DNA of 64,000 nucleotides from Rhodococcus sp. HNM0569 (GCF_012726205.1 NZ_JAASAE010000016.1:23724-87723), one strand, 5' to 3'; shown: positions 48,318 through 57,522, numbered from the stretch's first letter. Made by a program: numbers and translations. Notes: generated from the sequence alone by a model not told the origin.

Positions 48318-49919
48318 ATGTGGCGCATGCAGAGATTCGCGGCGAAGGCCGAGCCGCATAGAGAGAAGCTTCGAGGCGGGTACTACACACCAGACTTGAT
48401 TGCCCAATTTGTCGCCGAGTGGGTGCTGCGCGCAGGGAACGTTGTGCTTGAGCCTTCGTGCGGCGACGGTGCGATCCTCGCGCACCTGGCTGTGGATGGT
48501 GTCGAGGCGCAGGGGGTCGAGCTGTTCGCCGAGGAAGCTGATAAGGCGAGCGTGGCAACCGGAGCTCCAGTTGCGGCCGGCGACTTCTTCTCATGGTTCA
48601 CCCCTGCGCGTGTCGGGAGCTTCGACGGTGTTGCAGGGAACCCTCCCTACATCCGCTTCGGTTCGTGGGAATCCGAATCACGCGATCGGGCGCTCGAACT
48701 TATGAGGGGCGAGGGGATGCGTCCCAGCAGGCTGACCAACGCCTGGGTGCCCTTCGTTGTTGCAGCGGTCATGGCGGCCAGGAACGAGGGCAGGATCGGT
48801 CTGGTCTTGCCAGCGGAGCTGCTTCAAGTCGGATACGCATCGCAGCTGCGCTCTTACCTCGTCGACAACTGCTCGAAGATCACTTTGGTGTCCTTCGAGA
48901 AGCTTGTTTTCCCTGGGATACTGCAGGAGGTCGTGTTGCTCCTCGCAATCAGAGGCGAGGGGCCAGCTGAAATCAACACGATCGAGGTGCCTGATGCGGA
49001 GGCCCTTGCAACGGTCTCGCTGGACAGTGCTTCGACGCGTGCACATCTACACGAGACCGAGAAATGGACCAAGTACTATCTCGGTCCGCGAGCGATTGAG
49101 TTAGTTCGGCGTGTGCGGACGGATCGACGACTCGCGCCGCTTCGGGACTTTGCAGCTGTCAACGTCGGTGTTGTGACCGGACGAAACACGTTCTTCTGTC
49201 TGACGGACGTGGAGGCGACAGAGCGTGGGCTTACGCAGTGGACGATCCCACTACTCGCGCGAAGCGCGCAGCTTCAGGGCCTCTCATTCAACTCCGAAGA
49301 CTTGGCCTTCTACGCTGATGCTGGTGCACGCACCCACCTTCTCTCGATCAAACCGAGCGTTGACGTCGCGAAGACTGCGGCCCTGGCCAGCTACATCGCC
49401 GAGGGGGAAGATGCCGGAGTTGACACTGGCTACAAGTGCCGCATCCGCAACGACTGGTGGGTAGTGCCATCGGTCTCGGTACCGGATGGGTTCATGCTTC
49501 GCCAGGTCTCAACGCATGTGCGCCTGGCCGCTAACGATGCGTGCGCGACCAGCACCGATACCGTCCATCGTGTCTTCACGAAGCCGGGGGTGGACATTCA
49601 TCGGCTTTCTGTTGGTGCGTTCAACTCTGTAACGCTCGCGTTGTCCGAGGTGCTGGGCCGGAGCTACGGGGGCGGGATTCTCGAACTGGAGCCTTCTGAG
49701 TGTGCTGAACTGCCGGTTCCGGACCCGGCGATCGTTCCGGATGGGCTGAGTTCGAAGGTCGACGAACTGCTCCGTCAGCGACGTTTTGACGAGGCGCTGG
49801 ACATAGTGGACCACGATGTACTCATTGAGGGCGTGGGCATGAGTGCTGAGGATGTTGGGGACCTTCGCGCGGTCTGGGATCGCATGCGTGACCGACGGCT
49901 AGCGCGAAGCAAGAGGTAG
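48318..49919 (+). CDS. DNA N6-adenine methyltransferase (TaqI-like)
   Basis: A 533-residue gamma-type adenine methyltransferase. It opens with a YYTP motif (about residues 22-25), followed by the SAM-binding EPSCGDGAIL (about 45-54) and the catalytic NPPY (about 108-111) in the order of M.TaqI-like enzymes. The second half, from about residue 260, resembles a target recognition domain. The gene is divergent from the type IIG gene, with only about 80 bases between starts. Two start codons nine bases apart are possible. It may protect or extend the type IIG enzyme, or be a separate methyltransferase system. Confidence 0.85.
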   Translation: MWRMQRFAAKAEPHREKLRGGYYTPDLIAQFVAEWVLRAGNVVLEPSCGDGAILAHLAVDGVEAQGVELFAEEADKASVATGAPVAAGDFFSWFTPARVGSFDGVAGNPPYIRFGSWESESRDRALELMRGEGMRPSRLTNAWVPFVVAAVMAARNEGRIGLVLPAELLQVGYASQLRSYLVDNCSKITLVSFEKLVFPGILQEVVLLLAIRGEGPAEINTIEVPDAEALATVSLDSASTRAHLHETEKWTKYYLGPRAIELVRRVRTDRRLAPLRDFAAVNVGVVTGRNTFFCLTDVEATERGLTQWTIPLLARSAQLQGLSFNSEDLAFYADAGARTHLLSIKPSVDVAKTAALASYIAEGEDAGVDTGYKCRIRNDWWVVPSVSVPDGFMLRQVSTHVRLAANDACATSTDTVHRVFTKPGVDIHRLSVGAFNSVTLALSEVLGRSYGGGILELEPSECAELPVPDPAIVPDGLSSKVDELLRQRRFDEALDIVDHDVLIEGVGMSAEDVGDLRAVWDRMRDRRLARSKR

Positions 49920-50124
49920 CGACGTGCCGATGGACAATGGCTAGGTGGCCGACGAGGGCTACGGTCAGTGACGTCTCTTAGTCGACGTTGACGGCGCTCG
50001 GCGAAATTCCCCAGTAACGCTCACCGAAATTCCCCACCCGTGTGGCACCGCCAACGAGAGCGGGTCTCCCTCGAAGCTGATGGTCTCTGACCACGCATCG
50101 GCTACCGAAGGAGACCCGCATCTC

Positions 50125-51519
50125 ATGCTGACATGGGAGGACGATGTGGAAGTACATGCCCTACACCAACGAGGGTGGACGATCTCGGCGATCGCCCGAC
50201 ACACCGGCCGAGACCGCAAGACGGTTCGGGCGTATCTGAACGGCACCCGCAGCCCCGGGGAGCGCAAACGCACGGTGGTGGACCCGTTCGAGGTGTTCAT
50301 CGCGTACGTGACCGCACGCCTTCTCGACGACCCACACCTGTGGGCGCGAACATTGTGCGACGAACTCGAGGAGCTCGGTTACGCGATGTCGTACCAGACG
50401 CTCACACGCAAGATCCGCGAGTTGAACCTGCGGCCGGCGTGCCAAGCATGCCTGACGGCGACACAGCGACCGAACGCGATCATCGAGCACCCACCGGGTG
50501 AGGAAACCCAGTGGGACTGGGTGGATCTACCGAACCCACCCGCCGCGTGGGGGTGGGGCCGGATGGCGCATCTGTTCGTCGGGACGCTGGCGTGTTCAGG
50601 CAAATGGCGCGGTGTCCTCGCACCGGCGATGACCCAACCGCACGTCGTGGACGGGCTCGACCGCATCTGCCGCGGCCTCGGTGGAGTGAGCCGGGTGTGG
50701 CGGTTCGACCGGATGGCGACGGTCTGCCACCCGGAGTCGGGGAAGGTGACCGCCAGCTTCGCCGGCATCGCGAAACATTACGGTGTGTCCGTCGCGATCT
50801 GCCCGCCACGGCGAGGGAATCGCAAAGGGGCGGTGGAGAAATCGAATCACACTGCCGCGCAACGATGGTGGCGGACTCTGGCGGACGAGTTGACGGTGGA
50901 GCAGGCGCAGGCCAGCCTCGACCAGTTCTGCCGACTGCGCGGCGACAACCGCCTGCGCCCGACCAAGGACGGGAAGGCGTCGGTGGCAACCATCGCACGA
51001 GAAGAGGGACTGCATCCGATGCCCGCGACCGCGTATCCGGCGATCCTGTCCACCGATCGAACAGTATCGAGGCAGGCGTTGGTCTCCTACCGCGGCAACC
51101 GTTACTCGGTGCCGCCGGAGTTGTCGTCGGCGGCAGTGACCGTCACCCAGGTCCTCGGAACCGAGGTCATCGACATTGTGACCGCATCGGGAATCACGGT
51201 GGCCCGGCACCGCCTGGCCGGCGACGGGACCGGGGCGATCGTCCGAGATCACGGCCACGTCCATGCCCTCGAGCAGTCGGCGATGGCCGGCGCCAACACC
51301 GGTCGGCCGCACAACCGGAAGGAGCGCATCCCACCCGGTGTCGACGCCCTCGCGGCCGCGCAGGCGTTGCGGGCGATCCGGACTCCGGAATCCGATCGAC
51401 CGCACCCAGTCGATAGTGACACTGGTTGCACTGCAACAGACTTCAGTTCAGATGATGCTGTCGTCTACGACCTGTCCGTCTACGAGAACGCTGCTCGGGG
51501 AAGGAACACTCTGCGATGA
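50125..51519 (+). CDS. istA: IS21-family transposase
   Basis: A 464-residue IstA transposase. The N-terminal helix-turn-helix is seen in HQRGWTISAIARHTGRDRKT, followed by an rve-type DDE integrase core with QWDWVDL (first Asp), WRFDRMATV and the GAVEKSNHTAAQRWW block, and a Mu-type C-terminal domain with SYRGNRYSVPPE. No frameshift occurs. The ATG used has AAGGAGA upstream; an upstream reading start would add 15 residues. The stop overlaps the istB start by four bases. Confidence 0.95.
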   Translation: MLTWEDDVEVHALHQRGWTISAIARHTGRDRKTVRAYLNGTRSPGERKRTVVDPFEVFIAYVTARLLDDPHLWARTLCDELEELGYAMSYQTLTRKIRELNLRPACQACLTATQRPNAIIEHPPGEETQWDWVDLPNPPAAWGWGRMAHLFVGTLACSGKWRGVLAPAMTQPHVVDGLDRICRGLGGVSRVWRFDRMATVCHPESGKVTASFAGIAKHYGVSVAICPPRRGNRKGAVEKSNHTAAQRWWRTLADELTVEQAQASLDQFCRLRGDNRLRPTKDGKASVATIAREEGLHPMPATAYPAILSTDRTVSRQALVSYRGNRYSVPPELSSAAVTVTQVLGTEVIDIVTASGITVARHRLAGDGTGAIVRDHGHVHALEQSAMAGANTGRPHNRKERIPPGVDALAAAQALRAIRTPESDRPHPVDSDTGCTATDFSSDDAVVYDLSVYENAARGRNTLR

Positions 51520-52367
51520 GCGGGCACACCACTACGCACTCTGCGGGCCGCCTCCCGGTGCCGAGCACGACTGAGGCGGCAAGCCTGTATCAGCGTCTGC
51601 GCGGGCATCTTGCACTCCTGAAGCTTCACGACGCCGCCGAAGCGCTGCCGACGGTGCTCGATCAGGCCGCGGCCGAGGACCTGTCGATGACCGCCGCCCT
51701 GGATCGTCTGCTCTCGATCGAGGTCGATGCCACCGAAGCCCGCCGGCTGGCGGGCAGGTTGCGGTTCGCGTGCCTGCCCACCCCCGCTTCGTTGGAGGAT
51801 TTCGACTACGACGCCGCCGCGGGGGTCGATCGGAAGTTGATCGACGAGCTCGCCACCTGCCGATACCTGGAGACCGCGACGAATGTGCTGCTCATCGGCC
51901 CACCAGGGGTAGGCAAGACGCATCTGTCGGTGGGGTTGGCGCGGGCTGCAGCTCACGCGGGGTACCGAACCTACTTCACCACGGCCGCGGATCTGGCGGC
52001 ACGATGCCACCGGGCTGCGATCGAAGGGCGTTGGGCGACGACGATGCGGTTCTACGCCGGGCCGACGTTGTTGGTGATCGACGAACTCGGCTACCTACCA
52101 CTTCCTGGTGAGGCGGCGTCGGCGTTGTTTCAGGTTGTCTCGCAACGGTATATGAAAACTTCGATTGTGATCACCACCAACCGGGGGGTCGGGTCGTGGG
52201 GTGAGGTCCTCGGCGATTCCACCGTTGCTGCGGCGATGCTCGACCGGCTGTTGCACCGTTCGGTGGTGCTCAATCTCGATGGGGACTCCTACCGTCGTCG
52301 TGATCACCATGCGCGGTCGGAGAAGCTCCGACAGGCCACCAACGGGACCCGGCAACCGCTACAGTGA
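51516..52367 (+). CDS. istB: IS21-family helper ATPase
   Basis: AAA+ ATPase that assists the IstA transposase in target selection. The 283-residue protein has the Walker A motif GPPGVGKTH (about residues 129-137) and Walker B LLVIDELGYLP (about 184-194), with a sensor motif SIVITTNRG. It begins with the ATGA overlap after istA. The gene is intact, which together with the matching ends suggests that this copy could still move. Confidence 0.95.
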   Translation: MSGHTTTHSAGRLPVPSTTEAASLYQRLRGHLALLKLHDAAEALPTVLDQAAAEDLSMTAALDRLLSIEVDATEARRLAGRLRFACLPTPASLEDFDYDAAAGVDRKLIDELATCRYLETATNVLLIGPPGVGKTHLSVGLARAAAHAGYRTYFTTAADLAARCHRAAIEGRWATTMRFYAGPTLLVIDELGYLPLPGEAASALFQVVSQRYMKTSIVITTNRGVGSWGEVLGDSTVAAAMLDRLLHRSVVLNLDGDSYRRRDHHARSEKLRQATNGTRQPLQ

Positions 52368-52520
52368 ACACCGCTCACGGGTGGGGAAAATCGTTGAGCA
52401 CAACTGGGGAATTTTCCTGAGCCTCGTCAACGTGGCGGAACATTCCGATTGTGGAATGTTGTCAGCGGCGCCCAGGCTCCTGCAAGCTGTATCTCATGCT
52501 CAGCTGGCCCCTTGGGTTGG

Positions 52521-53693
52521 CTACACTAGCGTCAGTTCAGGACGGGTGTCGCCCTGACCTAGGAGAAGTCGCAGTCTGGGTAAGGTAATCCGGAGTTCGG
52601 CGGCGAGTTCCTTGAAGGAGAGTCCGTTCTGCTCTGCCATTTCGAAGGCCGACCGGAGCAATGCCGGTACCTCCCCTGGGTACCCCTGAACCGATTCCCG
52701 GATGAACAGACCAGACGCTCGAAGCGTGGCAAGCCGCTGGTGCGCCCGTCGGTACGTCGCGTCCGAGACGGCGCCGACCTCCTTGCATCGACGCAAGAGG
52801 GAATCCACAGAGACGCCCCACTGCGTGCTCAGCTCGCCGAGCTTCTTGAAATCTAGGCGAGGTGGAAGCAGAGGGGTGATCTCCGCTCGAGGCGTCAGGA
52901 ACTCGGCAGCGAACTCATCGGCCTCCCGTTCCTGCTGTGTGTCTCCCGGTACGCAGTCGCTATGCAGCAGAAGGTGTCCCAGCTCGTGGGCTGCGCTGAA
53001 GCGGTGCCGGTACACGTCCGCTTCGGCGCGGTCGGGTGTGAGAACGACAATGGGTCGCGGCAGCTTCGATGTGGAGAAGGCGTCGACCGTTGCCGTCGCC
53101 GATCCAGCGAACGGCACCAGTGTGACGATGATTCCGTGCTGCTCCATCGTTCGGACCATGCGAGGGATCCGGTCTGCACCCAGCTCCCACTGGCGTCGTA
53201 GTGCTTGGGCTGCACCAACCGGATCGATGGGGAAGTCGGTCTGTCGCACCTCGCCGGCCGAGAATCCAGGCAGGTCGACTGCCGGGAATCGCACACGCTT
53301 CTCGAGGGCGTAGGTCAGCTCCCAGATCTGCTCGGAGAACGAAATTGCCTTGTCTCTCTGGGAGACTGGTGTCCTGCGCAGACTACGAAAGTGTGCGTCA
53401 GCTGCATCTAGGCGCGCATATGGCCGGCCAGCCGCGAGGAACGCGACTGGGATGTCGAGGACGCGGGCGAGGGAATCGATGTTGTCCGGTCGTGGATTGG
53501 CGGTGCCGGCCTCCCACTGGCCTACAGCGACTGCAGAGACTCCGATCTGATCGGCGACGGACTTCTTCGTCATCCCGGCAAGGCGACGAGCCTGTGTGAG
53601 CCTCGCCGAATCAAATGCGCCCCCGGCTAGCTCATCTCCTGCCAGATCGGTGTCCGGCAAGAGGCGGAGTTGCCCCGGCTCGCGGTTGCTCAA
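52521..53693 (-). CDS. XRE-family regulator with ImmA/IrrE metallopeptidase domain
   Basis: A 390-residue protein with an N-terminal helix-turn-helix (KKSVADQIGVSAVAVGQWEAGTAN, about residues 43-66) and a C-terminal ImmA/IrrE zinc peptidase domain with the HELGH motif (about 236-240) and the partner Glu in EREADEFAAEFL (about 256-266). Such proteins cut repressors or act as toxin-antitoxin and defence components. A long stretch after about residue 290 has no assigned role. Its ATG overlaps the stop of the upstream gene by four bases, so the two are made together. Confidence 0.9.
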   Translation of the reverse strand: MSNREPGQLRLLPDTDLAGDELAGGAFDSARLTQARRLAGMTKKSVADQIGVSAVAVGQWEAGTANPRPDNIDSLARVLDIPVAFLAAGRPYARLDAADAHFRSLRRTPVSQRDKAISFSEQIWELTYALEKRVRFPAVDLPGFSAGEVRQTDFPIDPVGAAQALRRQWELGADRIPRMVRTMEQHGIIVTLVPFAGSATATVDAFSTSKLPRPIVVLTPDRAEADVYRHRFSAAHELGHLLLHSDCVPGDTQQEREADEFAAEFLTPRAEITPLLPPRLDFKKLGELSTQWGVSVDSLLRRCKEVGAVSDATYRRAHQRLATLRASGLFIRESVQGYPGEVPALLRSAFEMAEQNGLSFKELAAELRITLPRLRLLLGQGDTRPELTLV

Positions 53694-54505
53694 CTGTCCT
53701 CGCTACCTGTAGTTCGATCGTCTGCGTCATCCTGCTGTGCTTCCGAGGAGATCTCTTCCTGGGGTGCACGCAGAGACAGACCGAATTCGTTGTCCTGATC
53801 GGTGTTCGAGTCGAATCGGTCGATCGGCTCGTCGTCGTGGCCAACCAGCTTCAGTGTCGGCACAACCGGGCTGACGGTCTTCAGTGACTCTTGGCGCGGC
53901 CAGGAAAGCTGTCCCGTCTCCGCGTTGATCAGCTCCGCGTCGCCCCAGCCGAAGTCGTACAGGCCGTCCGGGGAGGCCGATACCCACAGCGTCACGGTGC
54001 GACCCTCGACCTGTGCCATCTGCATGCTGAACTGCTCGTCCTCGGTGAAGAGCTGATCGAGCTCCTCGTCAGACATCGTCGCGTGCTCGAGAGTCATCTG
54101 AGGCTCGACGGCGGTCGGCGCGAAGGTCATCAGGTGCGCCTGAAGGCGGGAAACATCACGAATCCTGGCCTCCACGAGAGGGATCCGCCCGTCGCCGGGG
54201 ACCCGCCACCAGTACAGCACCACGCCTGTCTCCTCGATGACGGGGAGTTCGTACCGGGTGTGGTGGCCGACAGGCTTTCGAGCCCTGATGCCAGGGACGT
54301 TGCGGAGTTTCGCCAGCAGGCGCCGGTTCAGGTGGCCGCGGAACGAGGTGCCGTATGGATCCCGCTCCGGGAGACCATGCTCGGCGTGCACGCGCAGGGC
54401 TGCCTCCTGCGCCTCGTGAACCGTCTCGATCACTGAGTTTTGAATGACGGCGGCGAGGTCGCCGAACCGCTCGATCGCGTAATCGGAAAGCTCGGCGTTC
54501 TCCAA
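53690..54505 (-). CDS. Protein of unknown function coupled to the XRE-ImmA gene
   Basis: A 271-residue protein with no recognised domain. It starts MENAELSDYAIERFGDLAAV, continues with a helical N-terminal part (about residues 1-70) and a beta-rich middle with VVLYWWRVPGDGRIPL and TVTLWVSASPDGLYDFG, and ends in a strongly acidic tail rich in Asp, Glu and Ser. It is the first gene of the pair with the XRE-ImmA gene, overlapping it by four bases. Pairs of this type are known among toxin-antitoxin and anti-phage systems. The acidic tail might mimic DNA, but that is speculative. Confidence 0.65.
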   Translation of the reverse strand: MENAELSDYAIERFGDLAAVIQNSVIETVHEAQEAALRVHAEHGLPERDPYGTSFRGHLNRRLLAKLRNVPGIRARKPVGHHTRYELPVIEETGVVLYWWRVPGDGRIPLVEARIRDVSRLQAHLMTFAPTAVEPQMTLEHATMSDEELDQLFTEDEQFSMQMAQVEGRTVTLWVSASPDGLYDFGWGDAELINAETGQLSWPRQESLKTVSPVVPTLKLVGHDDEPIDRFDSNTDQDNEFGLSLRAPQEEISSEAQQDDADDRTTGSEDS

Positions 54506-54825
54506 GATTCATCCCCCATAGGCTTAGTTGTCGAACCCGATAATGATCGTGTGCTTAACTTTAGCACCCAAATCGTTCGTTTCGTCGATACTGCGTGGAC
54601 CAATCCGGCGATGTGTCGTCTACACGTCCTTGTCGGTAAGCCGGCCAGCCACAGTTAGGTCACATTCCGTGGTGTTGGACCGCGAGGATGTTGTCGACTG
54701 CGATGCCGGTGAGCGTCCCGTAGGCGAGCGCTCCGTCGACGCTCAGTCGATGTCTGTGGTTGGGACGCCGAGGGCGGTGCGGATACTGCCTCCCGAAAGC
54801 TCGTCAGTGGATTGAGTGCCGGGGC

Positions 54826-55075
54826 GTGGAGCAGGCGCAGGTGAGCCTCGACGAGTTCTGCCGGGAGCTCGACTACACCCGGGTGTGGGCCACGACGACG
54901 GGCGCTCGTCGGTGGGGACTGTCACCGAAAACTGACACCGTACCGCCGTGTCGCTGCGGTGACGATCAGCGAGGCACGCACGATGAACAGGCAGGATCTG
55001 GTCGCTACCGCTGCAATCGTTACTCGGCGCCACCTCAACGTCACCTGGGTGCTCGGCGGCGAGGGACCGATATCG
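54826..55075 (+). pseudogene. Decayed IS21 istA remnant
   Basis: Fragments resembling the intact istA nearby. VEQAQVSLDEFCR (other copy VEQAQASLDQFCR) is followed after a deletion by RCNRYSAPP (other copy RGNRYSVPP), with matching DNA around 54826-54865 and 55013-55060. In between, the sequence is out of frame or lost. Surrounding bases, roughly 54506-54825, show no credible gene. It is an older, unrelated insertion of the same family. Confidence 0.6.
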
Positions 55076-55374
55076 TGACTCGTCTCATGCTTGGTGATCG
55101 CCCGGCATTTGCCTCGACCCGGGCGGCGGAGGAGCGGGGTCCGCGCCCACCGGTGGCGACCGTGGGCGGCCACGGACGAGCATTACGCGAGTGGTCTGGT
55201 CGGACGTCTGTCACGGTCGTGCGGCGCCGTCGAGGTGAGTCCTGTTCTTCTCGGCGAGTCTGACGAACTCGGCGTCGGTGAGGGGCCGCTGCAGTAGGTC
55301 TGCTCGACCTCGTCCCAGTCGTCGCAGGCACACGCATTGGTGGCGACGTCAGCGGCGGTCACTGTGTGACCGAA

Positions 55375-55700
55375 TCAGTACGGCCAACTCAGGAGTCTGT
55401 CCAACATCGTGATGAAGCTGGCGGTCCGCTGATCGCTCACCTCGCCTGGCGATTCGGCGAGAAGGGACGGATCCTCGGAGCACAGCGAATGATGGCGGAG
55501 GGCCATCTCGGTGTGGGGGGCTGACGATCGCACCGATCTGCGATTCCGACCCGCCGTCGTGGAACACGCGGACAAGCGCGCGGTTGAGTTCGAGGTTGGC
55601 GAGACGTCGGCGGGCGGTGGCCCGGATAGAGTGGCCTTCGCGTCGTGCGTCATACAGCGGCCTCCGTACCGACGTGAGGGTCAAGCGCGGGCCTTCCGGA
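55375..55700 (-). pseudogene. Decayed gene remnant, HTH-like
   Basis: The minus strand reads SVRRPLYDARREGHSIRATA and RLANLELNRALVRVFHDGG, resembling small actinobacterial proteins with a helical DNA-binding-like segment. The frame then breaks after GGSESQIGAIVS and a further piece ending FITMLDRLLSWPY is in another frame. Another stray segment (LTDAEFVRLAEKNRTHLDG) is found just upstream in the plus-strand direction. No full-length gene can be assembled. Confidence 0.45.
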
Positions 55701-55739
55701 TGTCCAGCCAGCATCGTGGTTACCTACTGCCGATGGGGG

Positions 55740-56018
55740 TCCGTATGTGCTCGAATCCTTCATGTGGGATTGAAGCTCGTCTAGGCTGCAGGAAGCGACC
55801 TGGACGATGCGCAACGGCACGTTGAGCGGACCGGTCACCTCGGCGTGCTGGCGGATCCAGTTGGCCCAGCCGCGGGCGGCTTCGGAGCCGAGGTCCGTGG
55901 ATTGAGCTGTGGCGGCATCGATCTCGTCGGCAAAATCCCGCATGGCTGCGGCGGCGTCACGAGGATGGCGACGCGGACAGCGAATGTCGCCTCGGTCGCG
56001 TAAGCACTCAGCTACCAC
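55740..56018 (-). pseudogene. Decayed gene remnant with conserved WIRQHAE segment
   Basis: A protein-like block runs AMRDFADEIDAATAQSTDL, then GWANWIRQHAEVTGPLN, then VASCSLDELQSHMKDSSTYG. That pattern is found in intact proteins of related actinobacteria, but flanking residues are unrelated. The reading frame is intact but the gene has lost its ends. The next gene (the WXG/glycine-zipper protein) begins 17 bases away on the other strand. Confidence 0.5.
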
Positions 56019-56034
56019 CTGACGGTGGACGCTG

Positions 56035-57015
56035 ATGGCCCGGCCGACAGTCGCTCGCGCAGAGGCGTGGCTGCCCGAGACGCTGTCGCGTCAAGCTGTG
56101 GAGTGGCGCGACCACGCGCACACGCTGCGTGTCCAGGTAGACGCCTTCACAAGGGCTGTCGACGGTACCCGCGACCACTGGGACGGCGACGCCGCGGATG
56201 CCGCTCGCACGAAGGCCGAGCAAATCACGTCGGTGGGCAACCGCACCGTTGAGACATTGTTGCGTGCAGCCGACGCCGCGCAAGAGGGCGCATTACGAAT
56301 CGGCGCGGCGCGCGACGCGGCTTTGCGGGCTGTCAATGCGGCACGTGGGGAGGGATTCGACGTCGCCGACGACGGTACAGCCACCACGTCGACGGCGATG
56401 TTTCAGACTGCCGTGGCGACGGATCCTGCAACCGTGATTATCGCGATGGCGGCGCTCGAGTCGAAGGCTGCCGAACACAGTGCCGCGATAAAGAACGCAC
56501 TGAGAACGCTGGGCGAGAGCGACGCCGATGTGGGAAAGACGGTTGAGGCTGCATTCGAGGACACGGTGGCCGACAGCACTTCTAGTGCGTGGCCGGGGCG
56601 GGCGGTAACCGGTGCGACAGCTGGGTTGGGTCAAGCCGCGGCCCGTACAGCTGACGACCTGATGCCATCGGGTGCACATGCTGCCGTAAAGGGATCGGTT
56701 GCTGAGCGGGCAACAGCAGTCGATGGTCTCAAAATCGCCGGCAGGGCGTCGTTCTACGGCGGCGTGGTCGCCGACGCCTACGGCGGGTACAGCGACTGGA
56801 AAGAAGGCAAAGCCACTGCGACCGAGGCCACCGCTGGCGCGGTTGGCTCCTTCGGGGGCGGCGCTGCCGGCGGCGCTCTTGCAGGTGCGGCAGTGGGAAG
56901 CTTTGCGGGCCCCATAGGAACTGGCGTTGGTGCTGGACTGGGCGCGATAATCGGAAGTGAGCTAGGTAAGGATGCCGCCCTCGGCTTGGTTCACCTGTTT
57001 GATGATGACGACTAG
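56035..57015 (+). CDS. WXG-type protein with C-terminal glycine zipper, possible ESX effector
   Basis: A 326-residue protein not matching a named family. Its N-terminal third is helical, with HWDGDAAD at about residues 48-55 in the position of a WXG motif (W-D-G), as in ESX/type VII substrates. A long Ala-rich helical region follows. At about residues 265-310 comes a glycine-zipper segment (FGGGAAGGALAGAAVGSF, then GTGVGAGLGAIIGSELGKD) of the kind that inserts into membranes, then a tail of four Asp. A 50-residue membrane protein follows 17 bases on. The layout suggests a membrane-active secreted toxin with an immunity protein. GGTGGA precedes the ATG. Not a confirmed toxin. Confidence 0.55.
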   Translation: MARPTVARAEAWLPETLSRQAVEWRDHAHTLRVQVDAFTRAVDGTRDHWDGDAADAARTKAEQITSVGNRTVETLLRAADAAQEGALRIGAARDAALRAVNAARGEGFDVADDGTATTSTAMFQTAVATDPATVIIAMAALESKAAEHSAAIKNALRTLGESDADVGKTVEAAFEDTVADSTSSAWPGRAVTGATAGLGQAAARTADDLMPSGAHAAVKGSVAERATAVDGLKIAGRASFYGGVVADAYGGYSDWKEGKATATEATAGAVGSFGGGAAGGALAGAAVGSFAGPIGTGVGAGLGAIIGSELGKDAALGLVHLFDDDD

Positions 57016-57032
57016 CGAGGAAATTGACTCGA

Positions 57033-57185
57033 ATGGCCAGGCACAGCAACGGGCGAATGAATTGGAAGATCGCCCCTATCGTCAAAGACATACTTCGAAT
57101 GCAGTTGGTGTGGGGTGGATTAGGGCTTGTCACCGTGGTAGTGGTCATCATCATCCTCGAGACCACCGGACTGGGTGCAAAGTGA
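57033..57185 (+). CDS. 50-residue single-pass membrane protein, possible immunity protein
   Basis: A short gene, below normal gene-calling size, with MARHSNGRMNWKIAPIVK, one hydrophobic helix (LVWGGLGLVTVVVVIIIL) and the tail ETTGLGAK. It is supported by a near-identical second copy 2.3 kb away, which shares the start MARH, the GRMNWKIA block and the end ETTGLGAK with substitutions in between. Conservation of the reading frame in both copies argues that it is a real gene. It follows the WXG/glycine-zipper gene by 17 bases, a typical position for an immunity protein. Confidence 0.6.
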   Translation: MARHSNGRMNWKIAPIVKDILRMQLVWGGLGLVTVVVVIIILETTGLGAK

Positions 57186-57522
57186 TTTGAGGCAGAAGCC
57201 CGTGGTCCCGACTACTGAAGGTCAGGCAGCGTCAGGCGCTGTGCAGGGTTTGAGATCCTAATGGGCGACCAACTCGGCCTCTTCTGACAAAGGCCCGGCC
57301 TGCGAGGTACATCCCGCCCCACGGCATTGTGCAGACGTTGACATGTCCGTCACGAACGGCGGCTATGTTGCAGCTACAAAGACTTCTTTGCGCTCGCCCT
57401 ATCGTCATTGCGCCTGGCGTGAAGACAATCGGGATTGTCGTGTCGAATTCGATCGGGTCAACCGGCCGAGGCGGGAGAAATAGTCAAATCCTGTGGATCG
57501 GGGCGTCCCTGGCACCCCTGGT
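57186..57522. other. Intergenic interval
   Basis: About 340 bases with no credible gene on either strand. I see no ribosome-binding site with an adjacent long frame and no clear inverted repeat. A run of short frames on the plus strand has no recognisable content. Confidence 0.35.

Larger units (their letters stand above)
49986..52432 (+). mobile_element. IS21-family insertion sequence, intact
   Basis: The element carries istA and istB and has clear terminal inverted repeats. The left end (from CGTTGACG through two spaced AATTCCCCA-type repeats to CCCGTG at about 50042) closely matches the reverse of the right end (CACGGGTGGGGAAAA to about 52432), including internal repeats. The outer limits within a few bases and the target duplication could not be fixed. 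It lies between the methyltransferase and the XRE-ImmA gene and does not visibly interrupt either. Confidence 0.9.
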
